Source of the DNA: Allobosea sp. WAO
GTDB lineage: Bacteria > Pseudomonadota > Alphaproteobacteria > Rhizobiales > Beijerinckiaceae
NCBI RefSeq assembly: GCF_001509835.1
Contig: NZ_JXTJ01000012.1
Span: forward strand, 248,001-312,000
DNA length: 64,000 bases
Direction: 5' to 3'
Made by a program: the position numbers and the translations under genes. Position 1 is the stretch's first letter. Each line of letters starts with the position of its first letter. Below are positions 54,389-62,236 of this stretch, piece by piece. A model generated the notes under the pieces. That model did not search any database. It was not told where the DNA came from and saw nothing but the letters and a program-made list of their open reading frames with translations.

Positions 54389-55048
54389 TTGGTTCGATTC
54401 GAAAACGTCGGATTGCGATACGGCATGGGGCCGGAGGTGCTGAAAGACATCAATTTCAGCATCGCGCCGCGTTCGTTCCAGTATCTGACCGGGCCTTCGG
54501 GAGCCGGCAAGACCACGCTGATCCGGCTGATCCTGATGGCGCTGAAGCCGACGCGCGGCCTTGTCCACCTCTTCGGACAGGACGTCTCTCGGCTGGAGGC
54601 GACGACGCTGACCGATTTTCGGCGCAAGATGGGCGTCGTCTTCCAGGATTTCCGCCTGCTCGATCACCTCACAGTTTACGAGAACGTCGCCCTGCCGCTG
54701 CGGGTGCTCGGCAAGGAGGAGGCCGGCTATCGCGCCGAGGTCGTCGAGTTGCTGCGCTGGGTCGGGCTCGGCGAGCGCATGCATGCGGTGCCGTCGGTGC
54801 TGTCCGGCGGCGAGAAGCAGCGCGCGGCGATCGCCAGAGCGCTGATCTCGCGTCCGCAACTGCTGCTCGCCGACGAGCCGACCGGCAATGTCGATCCGGG
54901 GCTGGGCCGCCGGCTGCTGCGCCTGTTCATGGAGCTGCAGACACTCGGTACCGCGGTGGTGATCGCGACCCATGATCTCGCGCTGATGGAGCAATACGAC
55001 GCTCCGCGTCTCGTGCTCGCCGACGGGCATCTCCATGTCGACGCCTGA
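54389..55048 (+). CDS. ftsE: Cell-division ATP-binding protein FtsE
   Basis: The ATPase of the FtsEX complex couples cell division to peptidoglycan hydrolase activation. The 219-residue product has Walker A GPSGAGKTT (35-43), Q-loop VFQDFRLLDHLT, signature LSGGEKQRAAIARAL, Walker B LLLADEPTGNVD and H-loop ATHDLALM. TTG 54389 is the best start, with AGGAG six bases upstream, giving MVRFENVGLRYG; no ATG lies in a plausible place. It overlaps ftsX by 14 bases, showing translational coupling. Confidence 0.94.
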   Translation: MVRFENVGLRYGMGPEVLKDINFSIAPRSFQYLTGPSGAGKTTLIRLILMALKPTRGLVHLFGQDVSRLEATTLTDFRRKMGVVFQDFRLLDHLTVYENVALPLRVLGKEEAGYRAEVVELLRWVGLGERMHAVPSVLSGGEKQRAAIARALISRPQLLLADEPTGNVDPGLGRRLLRLFMELQTLGTAVVIATHDLALMEQYDAPRLVLADGHLHVDA

Positions 55049-56024
55049 CTGGCGCGCCGAGCCGGCGGAGCAGGACGAGGAGGATGAGGGCTTCGTCCAG
55101 CCGAAGTCGCGCCTGCCGGTCAACCTGCGCCGCGACCAGCCGCTGGTCCCGGTCGATACGGTCGCCGGTCGGGCTCTGGTGGTGGTGATCGCGATCCTGA
55201 CCTTCCTGGCCGCGCTCAGCGCCGGCGGCGCGTTGATGGCGGCGCGGGCTTCCGAGCAATGGCGTGGCGCGGTCGCCAACGAGATGACCATCCAGGTCAG
55301 GCCCGATCCGCGCCGCAACATCGAGGCGGATCTCGCCAGGGCCGCGGAGCTTGCTCGCGCCGTGCCGGGAGTCGCCTCGGTGCGGGCGGTGCCGCGAACG
55401 GAGTCGGACAAGCTGCTGGAGCCCTGGCTCGGGGCGGGGCTCGACCTGATCGAGCTGCCGGTGCCGCGGCTGATCGTGCTGCGCCTCAATGCCGCGGCGG
55501 CGAGCGACCTCGTCGCTTTCAGCCAGACGCTGCGGCGCGAAGTGCCGAGCGCGACGCTCGACGATCACCGGCTCTGGGTGCGCCGGCTCTCGACCATGGC
55601 GAACACCATCATCCTCGCCGGCGTCGCGATTGTCATGCTCGTCCTGGTGGCGGCAGCGCTCGCGGTCGCCTTCGCGACGCGCGGCGCCATGGCCGGGAGC
55701 CGAGACAGCGTCGAGGTCCTGCATCTGGTCGGGGCGGATGACGAGTTCATCGCCCGCGAGTTCCAGAACCGTTTCATAACGCTCGGGTTGCGCGGCGGCG
55801 GCGCCGGGGGCCTCGCCGCGGTCGTCGTCATCGCCCTGCTCGGCTGGCTCGCCTCGGCATGGAGTGCGACACCCGAGGCAGATCAGTTGCAGGCGATGTT
55901 CGGAGCCTTCGAGATCGGCTGGTCGGGCTATGGCGTGGTCGTGCTGGTGGCGGTCATCGTCGCGGCCATTGCCGGCCTCGTTTCACGGGTTACCGTGCGG
56001 CATTATCTGAAGGCGATGTCGTGA
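55035..56024 (+). CDS. ftsX: Cell-division protein FtsX
   Basis: The 329-residue inner-membrane partner of FtsE. It has a cytoplasmic acidic N-terminus (PAEQDEEDEGFVQPKSRLPV), TM1 (ALVVVIAILTFLAALSAGGA), a periplasmic loop of about 120 residues, and three further TM helices (IILAGVAIVMLVLVAAALAV, AAVVVIALLGWLASAW, GVVVLVAVIVAAIAGLVSRV). No ABC motifs, as expected. The periplasmic loop normally binds EnvC-type or other hydrolase activators. Confidence 0.93.
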   Translation: MSTPDWRAEPAEQDEEDEGFVQPKSRLPVNLRRDQPLVPVDTVAGRALVVVIAILTFLAALSAGGALMAARASEQWRGAVANEMTIQVRPDPRRNIEADLARAAELARAVPGVASVRAVPRTESDKLLEPWLGAGLDLIELPVPRLIVLRLNAAAASDLVAFSQTLRREVPSATLDDHRLWVRRLSTMANTIILAGVAIVMLVLVAAALAVAFATRGAMAGSRDSVEVLHLVGADDEFIAREFQNRFITLGLRGGGAGGLAAVVVIALLGWLASAWSATPEADQLQAMFGAFEIGWSGYGVVVLVAVIVAAIAGLVSRVTVRHYLKAMS

Positions 56025-56093
56025 TGCATTGCGAAAGGGGCGCAAGGATCATGCCGCTATTGTGCCCGATTGGGCGGTTATCTTGCTGCGGTC

Positions 56094-56891
56094 ATGGTGT
56101 TGATCGCAGCGAGGCCGGCTCATCTTACGCGTGCTGAGGGCGATTTGGTCGATGCGCGCCCCATCGTGACCAGGACGTCGCTCCGGCGTAGAGTCGGGCG
56201 TGCGTTGTTTTGGCTCGCCGTCGGCGGCGTGGTCGTGCTCCTCGCTGGATATGTCAGTTTCGCGTCCCGCCTCGCGCTCAACGAGGCGACGGCGCCGCGT
56301 ACTGACGCGATCGTCGTCGTCACCGGCGGCGCGCAGCGCGTCGGCGATGCGATCGGCCTGCTCCATGCCGATCGCGGCTCGCGCCTGCTGATCAGCGGCG
56401 TCAACGAGCGAACCGGGCGCGAGGAACTCGCCAAGCTCAACCCGAAGGCGCGCGAGGCGCTGGCCTGCTGCGTCGATCTCGATTACCGGGCCCGCAACAC
56501 CATCGGCAACGCCATCGAGACCCGGCGCTGGGTCCGCCAGCACGGCTTCCGCTCGCTGTTGCTGGTGACGTCGAACTATCACATGCCGCGCACCATGCTG
56601 GAGTTCAACCACGCCATGCCCGGCGTGCGTATCGTGCCTTATCCGGTCGTGACCGATCAGGTCGACGTTACCGCCTGGTGGAAGGACTGGCACACCATCC
56701 GCCTGCTGGTGCCTGAATACGCCAAATACCTCGTCGCCAATCTGCGCAGCCTGGTGGAGGACGATCCCGAGACCTCGCGGCTTTCGGTGATCATCGGCGG
56801 CCGCAAGCCGGTCTCGCCCAAGCCGGGCGATCAGATTGGCCCGGAGCACGAGAAGCGTTCGCGCGCCCTCGGCCAGGACCGGGGCGCCTGA
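56094..56891 (+). CDS. YdcF/SanA-like (DUF218) membrane protein
   Basis: The 265-residue product has one N-terminal TM helix (ALFWLAVGGVVVLLAGYVSF) and a DUF218 domain: DAIVVVTGGAQRVGDAIGLL, SRLLISGVNERTG, RNTIGNAIETRRWVRQHG, LLLVTSNYHMPRTMLEF. Family members are linked to envelope integrity or lipid-linked glycan handling; the reaction is not settled. The place between ftsX and plsC is conserved in this order. The start is uncertain: ATG 56094 or a TTG at 56070. Confidence 0.88.
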   Translation: MVLIAARPAHLTRAEGDLVDARPIVTRTSLRRRVGRALFWLAVGGVVVLLAGYVSFASRLALNEATAPRTDAIVVVTGGAQRVGDAIGLLHADRGSRLLISGVNERTGREELAKLNPKAREALACCVDLDYRARNTIGNAIETRRWVRQHGFRSLLLVTSNYHMPRTMLEFNHAMPGVRIVPYPVVTDQVDVTAWWKDWHTIRLLVPEYAKYLVANLRSLVEDDPETSRLSVIIGGRKPVSPKPGDQIGPEHEKRSRALGQDRGA

Positions 56892-56953
56892 CAATAGGCG
56901 CATGAGGCGGCCAGCGCTCTTGACGGGCGCGCGGCGGCAGGGTTCTTGCCGGC

Positions 56954-57727
56954 ATGCTCGTTCTCCGCTCGCTCCTCTTCAATATCGCCTTCTATCTCAA
57001 CCTCGCCTTCTGGCTGGTCTGCGCGATGGCGACCATGCCGCTGCCAAAGCGCTTCCTACTCGGCGTCGCCCTCAACTGGGCCGAGAGTTCGCTCTGGCTG
57101 ATGCGGGTGATCGTCGGGACGCGCTATGAGGTCAGTGGCGTCGAGAACATCCCGTCGGGCGGCATCATCATGGCCGCGAAGCATCAATCGGCCTGGGAGA
57201 CCTTCGCGCTGATCACGGTGTTCCGGAACCCGGTCTACATCCTCAAGCGCGAGCTGACCTGGCTGCCCTTCTTCGGCTGGTGCCTGCTGAAGATGAGGAT
57301 GATCCCGGTCAATCGCGGCGCCGGCAGCCGGGCGCTGCAGATGGCGACGCGCCGCGCCAAGGTCGAGCTCGGGCAGAACGGCCGTCAGCTGCTGATCTTC
57401 CCGGAAGGGACGCGTCGACCCGTCGGCGCCTCGCCCGACTACAAGTTCGGCGTCGCCCATCTCTATGGCGAGCTCGGCGTGCCCTGCGTCCCGGTAGCGC
57501 TCAATGCCGGTCTGTTCTGGCCGCGCCGTTCCTTCCTGCGCCGGCCGGGAACGATTCGCGTCGAGATCCTGCCGGCGATCCAGCCCGGCATCGACAAGAA
57601 GGCGTTTCACGCGCTGCTGCAGGAGCAGATCGAGGGCGCCACCGATCGGCTGGTCAGCGAGGGAAGAGCAGAGCTTGCCCGCCTCGGCGTGCCGGCTCCT
57701 GCCAATACGCGGCAGGAGGCCGCATAA
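56954..57727 (+). CDS. plsC: 1-acyl-sn-glycerol-3-phosphate acyltransferase
   Basis: Adds the second acyl chain to lysophosphatidate in phospholipid synthesis. The 257-residue product has a TM helix at the N-terminus (IAFYLNLAFWLVCAMATM) and acyltransferase blocks: I as K-H77-Q-S-A-W-E82, II in GWCLLKMRMIPVNRGAGSRA, III FPEGTRRP, IV near VPVALNAGLFWPR. Block I reads HX4E instead of HX4D; I recall this variant in other alphaproteobacterial PlsC. It closes the ftsE-ftsX-ydcF-plsC group. Confidence 0.92.
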   Translation: MLVLRSLLFNIAFYLNLAFWLVCAMATMPLPKRFLLGVALNWAESSLWLMRVIVGTRYEVSGVENIPSGGIIMAAKHQSAWETFALITVFRNPVYILKRELTWLPFFGWCLLKMRMIPVNRGAGSRALQMATRRAKVELGQNGRQLLIFPEGTRRPVGASPDYKFGVAHLYGELGVPCVPVALNAGLFWPRRSFLRRPGTIRVEILPAIQPGIDKKAFHALLQEQIEGATDRLVSEGRAELARLGVPAPANTRQEAA

Positions 57728-57742
57728 AGCCACAGATTGAAC

Positions 57743-57784
57743 TTGACAGCAGCGTCACTATGTTCTGATTTTGTTCTAGAACAA
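57743..57784 (+). promoter_or_regulatory. LexA (SOS) box GTTC-N7-GTTC in the promoter of the gene at 57796
   Basis: GTTC-TGATTTT-GTTC (57762-57776) fits exactly the alphaproteobacterial LexA consensus GTTCN7GTTC. A -35-like TTGACA lies at 57743-57748, so the box covers the expected -10 region. A 14-bp palindrome TTGTTCTAGAACAA (57771-57784) overlaps its right half and runs up to the AGGAGG ribosome site at 57785-57790. The arrangement predicts repression by LexA and induction by DNA damage. Confidence 0.8.
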
Positions 57785-57795
57785 AGGAGGAACAA

Positions 57796-58182
57796 GTGGC
57801 TGCTCTCGCTCTTCTGGCTACGCCTTGCGAGGATCGCCCGGTGCGGGCCGCGCGTGAAGCGCCGCTGCGTAGCGCAGCGCAATTGGCCGAGCGCAGGTTC
57901 ACGGCCTGGCGCGGCCGCTCGGGACGGCGCTATGTCGCGTCGGTTTTCGCAGTTCAGGACGGGCATGCGCTGAACTTCACCGATGCGGTGCTGCTCGCCG
58001 TCTCGCCCGAGCGGACGATCGTCGCCGCGCGTGACAGCGGTGCCTTCGGCATCGACGCAGCGCTGACGCGCTGGCGCGACGCGGCCGCCACGGCCGGCGC
58101 CTGCGAGATCCATGTGCACCTCCTGGCCGAGGATAGCCAGAGCCGCCGCGCGGCGCTCGCCGACCTGACGCCCGAGGTCTGA
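57796..58182 (+). CDS. Small uncharacterised protein behind a LexA box (predicted SOS gene)
   Basis: The 128-residue product is not recognised. It is soluble, Ala/Arg-rich, with AERRFTAWRGRSGRRYVASV, then NFTDAVLLAVSPERTIVAA, and AGACEIHVHLLAEDSQSRRA near the end. A region of basic helix followed by alternating strands suggests a compact alpha/beta fold. No Cys pair, Walker or nuclease motif is evident. GTG start with an ideal AGGAGG five bases upstream; the promoter has a consensus LexA site, so the protein is probably made after DNA damage. The ChaC-like gene converges with three bases between the stops. Confidence 0.75.
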   Translation: MAALALLATPCEDRPVRAAREAPLRSAAQLAERRFTAWRGRSGRRYVASVFAVQDGHALNFTDAVLLAVSPERTIVAARDSGAFGIDAALTRWRDAAATAGACEIHVHLLAEDSQSRRAALADLTPEV

Positions 58183-58185
58183 GGC

Positions 58186-58743
58186 TCAGGTCGAAGTGGG
58201 GCTTACGATCTTGTCGAGCTCGGCGACGAGGTGGGTCAGCAGCGGGTCGTGAATGCCCATCTCGTGCAGGTGCTCGTGGGTTCGCCGGACATAGTCCGGG
58301 TTCTCGCCGGAGACGCCCTTGCCCTGCCGCACGAAGCCGAGCACTGCCGCCTCCGGCAGGCGGCCGGCATATTGGCTATGGGCCCGGTCGGCGATGTAGG
58401 TCAGCGCGTTCAGGCGGCGGCCATCGTCGAGGCGGACGGCGAGGCGCCTTTCGAGATAGACCGCGGTCGCCTGCTCGCGGGCCCGCAGATAGTCGATGGT
58501 TTCCTCGGCCTGTACTGCAGGTACGCGGAAGGCGACGCCGCGGCAGATGCCGCCGCGATCCAGCCCCAGCACCAACCCGGGCGTCTCGGGGGTGCCGCGA
58601 TGGACATGCGAGTAGATGCAGAGCGAGCGGTGGAAACCGTGCAGGCGCGCTCCGGCGCGCTCGGCGAAATCGAAGCCCGGCCGCCAAATCAGCGAACCGT
58701 AGCCGAAGACCCAGAGATCGTCCGGCGCCGCCGCTTCCGTCAT
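58186..58743 (-). CDS. ChaC-like gamma-glutamylcyclotransferase
   Basis: Cleaves glutathione to 5-oxoproline and Cys-Gly. The 185-residue product has the family start LWVFGYGSLIWRPGFDF with the substrate-binding YGSL, GFHRSLCIYSHVHRGTPETP, LVLGLDRGGICRGVAFRV and the catalytic Glu in YLRAREQATAVYLERRLAV. Length matches ChaC. ATG 58743 has GAGGG upstream; the open frame before it runs into the divergent DUF2125 leader. Its stop is three bases from that of the LexA-controlled gene. Confidence 0.92.
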   Translation of the reverse strand: MTEAAAPDDLWVFGYGSLIWRPGFDFAERAGARLHGFHRSLCIYSHVHRGTPETPGLVLGLDRGGICRGVAFRVPAVQAEETIDYLRAREQATAVYLERRLAVRLDDGRRLNALTYIADRAHSQYAGRLPEAAVLGFVRQGKGVSGENPDYVRRTHEHLHEMGIHDPLLTHLVAELDKIVSPTST

Positions 58744-58874
58744 CCGTACCCTCACAATTTGGCCCGCTTGCCTCGGCAGACAGGACGCCATGATCCGCAA
58801 GCCGATCGGCGCTGGCCTCCTGCCGCTCCGGTCGCTATCAATCCGCCGAAATCCTTGCAAGGGAGCGACCGCGC

Positions 58875-59942
58875 ATGACTGCCGCCACCACCGCGCGACG
58901 GAACAGCCGTTTCTGGCTCTATGCTCCGTTCGGCCTGCTCGCGCTTCTGGCCATCGGCTGGTCCGCTCTCTGGTTCATGGCGCGTGGCAAGGTCGAGCAG
59001 CATCTCGACGCCGGCATTGCGCGCGAGGCAGCCGCCGGGCGCAACTGGACCTGTCGTGACCGCAGCATCGGTGGTTATCCCTTCCGGATCGAGGTGCGCT
59101 GCGCTGGGGTGACGCTTGTCTCCTCGCGCTGGGGCGACGAGGTCAAGATCGAGACCGGTCCGGCTGTTGCCGTCGCGCAGGCGACCGCTCCAGGGCATCT
59201 CATACTGCAGGCTACCGGCCCGCTGACGGCGACGCTGCCGGCCAAGCAGAGCGGCGATCTCAGCTGGAGCGCGCTCGAGGCCAGCCTGCGATTGACGACG
59301 ACCGGCTTCGAGCGGATTTCGCTCGTCGTGCGCGATCCGGTCGCGACGCTGCGCACACCCGACGGGGGCGATGGCAACCTGCGGACCGAGAGCGTTCGCT
59401 CGGCGTTGTTCGAGGCGCATCTGCGGCCGAACCAGCAGGGCTATGCCAGCCAGCAGGCGATCGATGTCGCGTTGAGCACGAAGGGGGCGATATTGCCGGT
59501 GCTCGACGGGCTGCTCGGGGATGCCGCGCCGAGCGATCTCGACATGCAGGCCACCGTCTCGCAATCTTTCGCCTTTCGCCGCGGCTTCAATCCCGATGCG
59601 CTGGAAAGCTGGCGAACGGCGAATGGCGGCGTCGAGATCACGCGGCTCGGCCTCCTCAGGGGCGCGGCCCGGCTCGAAGCTTCCGGCCGGCTTGGCCTCG
59701 ACGAAGCACATCGACCGGCCGGGCAGGTCGACGCTGCCGTAGCGGGCATAGAGCGCGTCGCCGGCATCAGGGTCGGCGGCCTGACGGCCGGGCTCGGTGC
59801 GCTGCTGGGCGGGCGGGCAAATGCCGCGCAAAGCAATGCGGCGGCAGGGCTTACGCCGCTGCCGCCGCTCGTCCTGCGCGAGGGCAGGGTCTTCCTCGGG
59901 CCGCTGCGGCTGCCATTGCAACCGCTGCGACCGCTTTACTGA
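58875..59942 (+). CDS. DUF2125 family membrane-anchored protein
   Basis: The 355-residue product has one N-terminal TM helix (FGLLALLAIGWSALWFMARG) and a periplasmic domain typical of DUF2125: AAAGRNWTCRDRSIGGYPFR, IEVRCAGVTLVS, and AVAQATAPGHLILQATGPL. A Cys pair (TC, RC) near the start of the domain is conserved in the family. Function unknown; some resemblance to AsmA-like lipid-transfer proteins has been suggested, which I cannot test. Its stop overlaps the end of rpoH by seven bases, tail to tail. Confidence 0.9.
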   Translation: MTAATTARRNSRFWLYAPFGLLALLAIGWSALWFMARGKVEQHLDAGIAREAAAGRNWTCRDRSIGGYPFRIEVRCAGVTLVSSRWGDEVKIETGPAVAVAQATAPGHLILQATGPLTATLPAKQSGDLSWSALEASLRLTTTGFERISLVVRDPVATLRTPDGGDGNLRTESVRSALFEAHLRPNQQGYASQQAIDVALSTKGAILPVLDGLLGDAAPSDLDMQATVSQSFAFRRGFNPDALESWRTANGGVEITRLGLLRGAARLEASGRLGLDEAHRPAGQVDAAVAGIERVAGIRVGGLTAGLGALLGGRANAAQSNAAAGLTPLPPLVLREGRVFLGPLRLPLQPLRPLY

Positions 59943-60841
59943 CCGCTGGCGGCGCTGATCGCGGCGCGGGGCGCCTCGATCCGCACCAGCGCCTTCTTGA
60001 CCGCTTCCTGCACCTTCTCGAAGGCGCGGACCTCGATCTGGCGGACGCGCTCGCGTGAGACGCCGAACTCCTCCGAGAGCTGCTCGAGGGTGATCGGATC
60101 CTCGGCGAGGCGGCGCGCCTCGAAGATGCGTCGCTCGCGCGGGTTGAGCACGTTCAAGGCCTCGCGCAGCGCCGAATGGCGGTTGTCGCTTTCCTCGGAT
60201 TCGGCGAGCCGGTTCTCCTGGCTCTCGCTGTCGTCGACGAGCCAGTCCTGCCATTCGCCCTCGCCGTCCTCGCGCAGCGGGGTGTTGAGCGAGGCGTCGC
60301 CGCCGAGGCGGCGGTTCATGTCGACGACGTCCTGCTCGTTGACACCGAGCTTGGTGGCGATGGTCTTGACCTGCTCGGGCCGCAGATCGCCTTCGCCCAG
60401 CGCCGAGATCTTGCTCTTGGCCTTGCGCAGGTTGAAGAACAGCTTCTTCTGGTTGGCGGTGGTACCCATCTTCACCAGCGACCAGGAGCGCAGGATGTAC
60501 TCCTGGATCGAGGCCTTGATCCACCACATCGCATAGGTCGCGAGACGGAAGCCCTTGTCGGGCTCGAAACGCTTGACCGCCTGCATCAGGCCGACATTGC
60601 CCTCCGACACGACTTCTCCGATCGGCAGGCCATAGCCGCGATAGCCCATGGCGATCTTGGCGACGAGGCGCAGATGGGAGGTTACGAGCTTATGGGCCGC
60701 ATCGCGGTCGCCATGCTCGCGCCAGCGCTTGGCCAGCATGAATTCCTCGTTCGGTTCCAGCATCGGGAACCGGCGGATTTCTTCCAGGTAACGTGAAAGT
60801 CCGCCTTCGGCGGACATGACGGGCAGCGACGCAATCGCCAT
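59936..60841 (-). CDS. rpoH: Heat-shock sigma factor RpoH (sigma-32)
   Basis: Directs RNA polymerase to heat-shock promoters. The 301-residue product has region 2 (HKLVTSHLRLVAKIAMGYRG, LATYAMWWIKASIQEYILRS), the diagnostic RpoH box QKKLFFNLRKAKSKI, and region 4 (LNPRERRIFEARRL, LSEEFGVSRERVRQIEVRAF). ATG 60841 with GAGGAG upstream gives MAIASLPVMSAEGGLSRYL, the usual start. A TATACT -10-like element lies on its strand at 60993-60998. rluD lies upstream in the same direction, 202 bases away. Regulation by DnaK and FtsH is typical of the family. Confidence 0.96.
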   Translation of the reverse strand: MAIASLPVMSAEGGLSRYLEEIRRFPMLEPNEEFMLAKRWREHGDRDAAHKLVTSHLRLVAKIAMGYRGYGLPIGEVVSEGNVGLMQAVKRFEPDKGFRLATYAMWWIKASIQEYILRSWSLVKMGTTANQKKLFFNLRKAKSKISALGEGDLRPEQVKTIATKLGVNEQDVVDMNRRLGGDASLNTPLREDGEGEWQDWLVDDSESQENRLAESEESDNRHSALREALNVLNPRERRIFEARRLAEDPITLEQLSEEFGVSRERVRQIEVRAFEKVQEAVKKALVRIEAPRAAISAASGQ

Positions 60842-61043
60842 GCTCGTACTCCTCTCCAGGCTCCCGCTCCGCGGCGAGCCGACCACCCGAGTTTCCTTCG
60901 GGCAGGATTGTTCGGCGTGCGCCACGAAGACCATCGTCAATTCGTGGGAAACACACCCAGCGGCGCCCCTTTAGCCATCCGCTTCGCAGTGCAGTATATT
61001 CAATGCGAGCGTGACCGAAAGTGGGCGGCGCAGCAAAAAAACG

Positions 61044-62072
61044 TCACAGGATCGCGAGTTCACTTTGCAAACGTGCAAAGTCGGCCGGTGGTTCCGACTC
61101 GAAGCGCAGTTCCTCGCGGGTCACCGGATGCTCGAAACCGAGCAGCCGCGCATGCAGCGCCTGGCGGCCGAGAGCGGTGAGCGCGGCACGCGCGCCTTCC
61201 GGCAGACGGCTTGCCTTGGTCATGAATCCCGAGCCGTAGAGCTGGTCACCGAGCAGCGGGTGGCCGATATGGCTCATATGCACCCGGATCTGGTGGGTGC
61301 GGCCGGTCTCGAGCTGGCATTCGACCAGGCTCGCCAGCGCCTCAACCTCTTCTTGGCCGCGCAGCAAGGGCGGATAGCGCTCGATCAGTTCGATATGGGT
61401 GATCGCCTCGCGGCCCCGGCCTTCGCCGACCACCATCATCTTCTCGCGATTGCGGTTCGAGCGCTCGATCGGGGCGTCGATCGTGCCGGTCTGCCGGCGC
61501 AGCCCACCCCAGACGAGGGCAAGGTAAGCCCTTTCGAGCGGCCCGGTGCGGCCATGGTCGGCGAACTGCTTGGCGAGCCCCTGATGCGCCTTGTCGTGCT
61601 TGGCGACGACGAGCAGGCCGCTGGTGTCCTTGTCGAGGCGGTGGACGATGCCGGGCCGGCGCACGCCGCCGATGCCCGAAAGGCTCGCCCCGCAATGGGC
61701 GATCAACGCGTTGACCAGGGTGCCGTCCTCGTGGCCCCCGGCGGGATGGACGACAAGGCCGGCGGGCTTGTCGATAACGATCAGGTGCTCGTCCTCGAAG
61801 ACGACGTCGAGCGGGATCGCCTGGCCGACCGGGGCGGCGGGCTTGGCCTCGGGCATCACCAAAGCGAGCTTCTGCCCCTCGGCGACCTTGCGGCTGGGAT
61901 CGGCGACCGCGGTGCCGTCGATGCTGACGCCACCTTCCTTGATCACCTGCTGCAGCCGGGCGCGGGAAATCTCGCCGGCGAGCAGGGCGAGCGCCTTGTC
62001 GAGGCGCAGGCCGGCCTGCTCGGCGCTGATGACGAGTTCGGTCGGGGTGTTGGTGGAATGCGGCGCGTTCAT
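61044..62072 (-). CDS. rluD: RluA/RluD-family rRNA pseudouridine synthase
   Basis: Isomerises uridines in 23S rRNA. The 342-residue product has an S4 domain at the N-terminus (GLRLDKALALLAGEISRARL), catalytic GIVHRLDKDTSGLLVVAK with Asp around residue 146, LVECQLETGRTHQIRVHMSH and GHPLLGDQLYGSG. The S4 domain favours RluD (U1911/1915/1917) over RluA or RluC, but the site cannot be fixed from sequence. It lies upstream of rpoH as in many alphaproteobacteria. Confidence 0.92.
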   Translation of the reverse strand: MNAPHSTNTPTELVISAEQAGLRLDKALALLAGEISRARLQQVIKEGGVSIDGTAVADPSRKVAEGQKLALVMPEAKPAAPVGQAIPLDVVFEDEHLIVIDKPAGLVVHPAGGHEDGTLVNALIAHCGASLSGIGGVRRPGIVHRLDKDTSGLLVVAKHDKAHQGLAKQFADHGRTGPLERAYLALVWGGLRRQTGTIDAPIERSNRNREKMMVVGEGRGREAITHIELIERYPPLLRGQEEVEALASLVECQLETGRTHQIRVHMSHIGHPLLGDQLYGSGFMTKASRLPEGARAALTALGRQALHARLLGFEHPVTREELRFESEPPADFARLQSELAIL

Positions 62073-62158
62073 CCGCCGTCTATAGGCGCAAGGGAAGAAA
62101 ATCGCACCCCAAGATCACGCGTCATGTGCGCCAGCAAGCCGAGCATCTCAGGCCGAGG

Positions 62159-62178
62159 GAGGCGCCGGCTGGCGCCTC
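62159..62178 (-). terminator. Hairpin between hemY and rluD
   Basis: GAGGCGCC-GGCT-GGCGCCTC is a perfect 8-bp stem with a 4-base loop, 59 bases after the hemY stop in its direction. No T-run follows, so it may only stabilise the mRNA end. Confidence 0.4.
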
Positions 62179-62236
62179 TTCGCCTGGAGGTACTCGGCTC
62201 GTCGCCGCGCTGCGGCCGGACATGGCGCCAGCAAGG

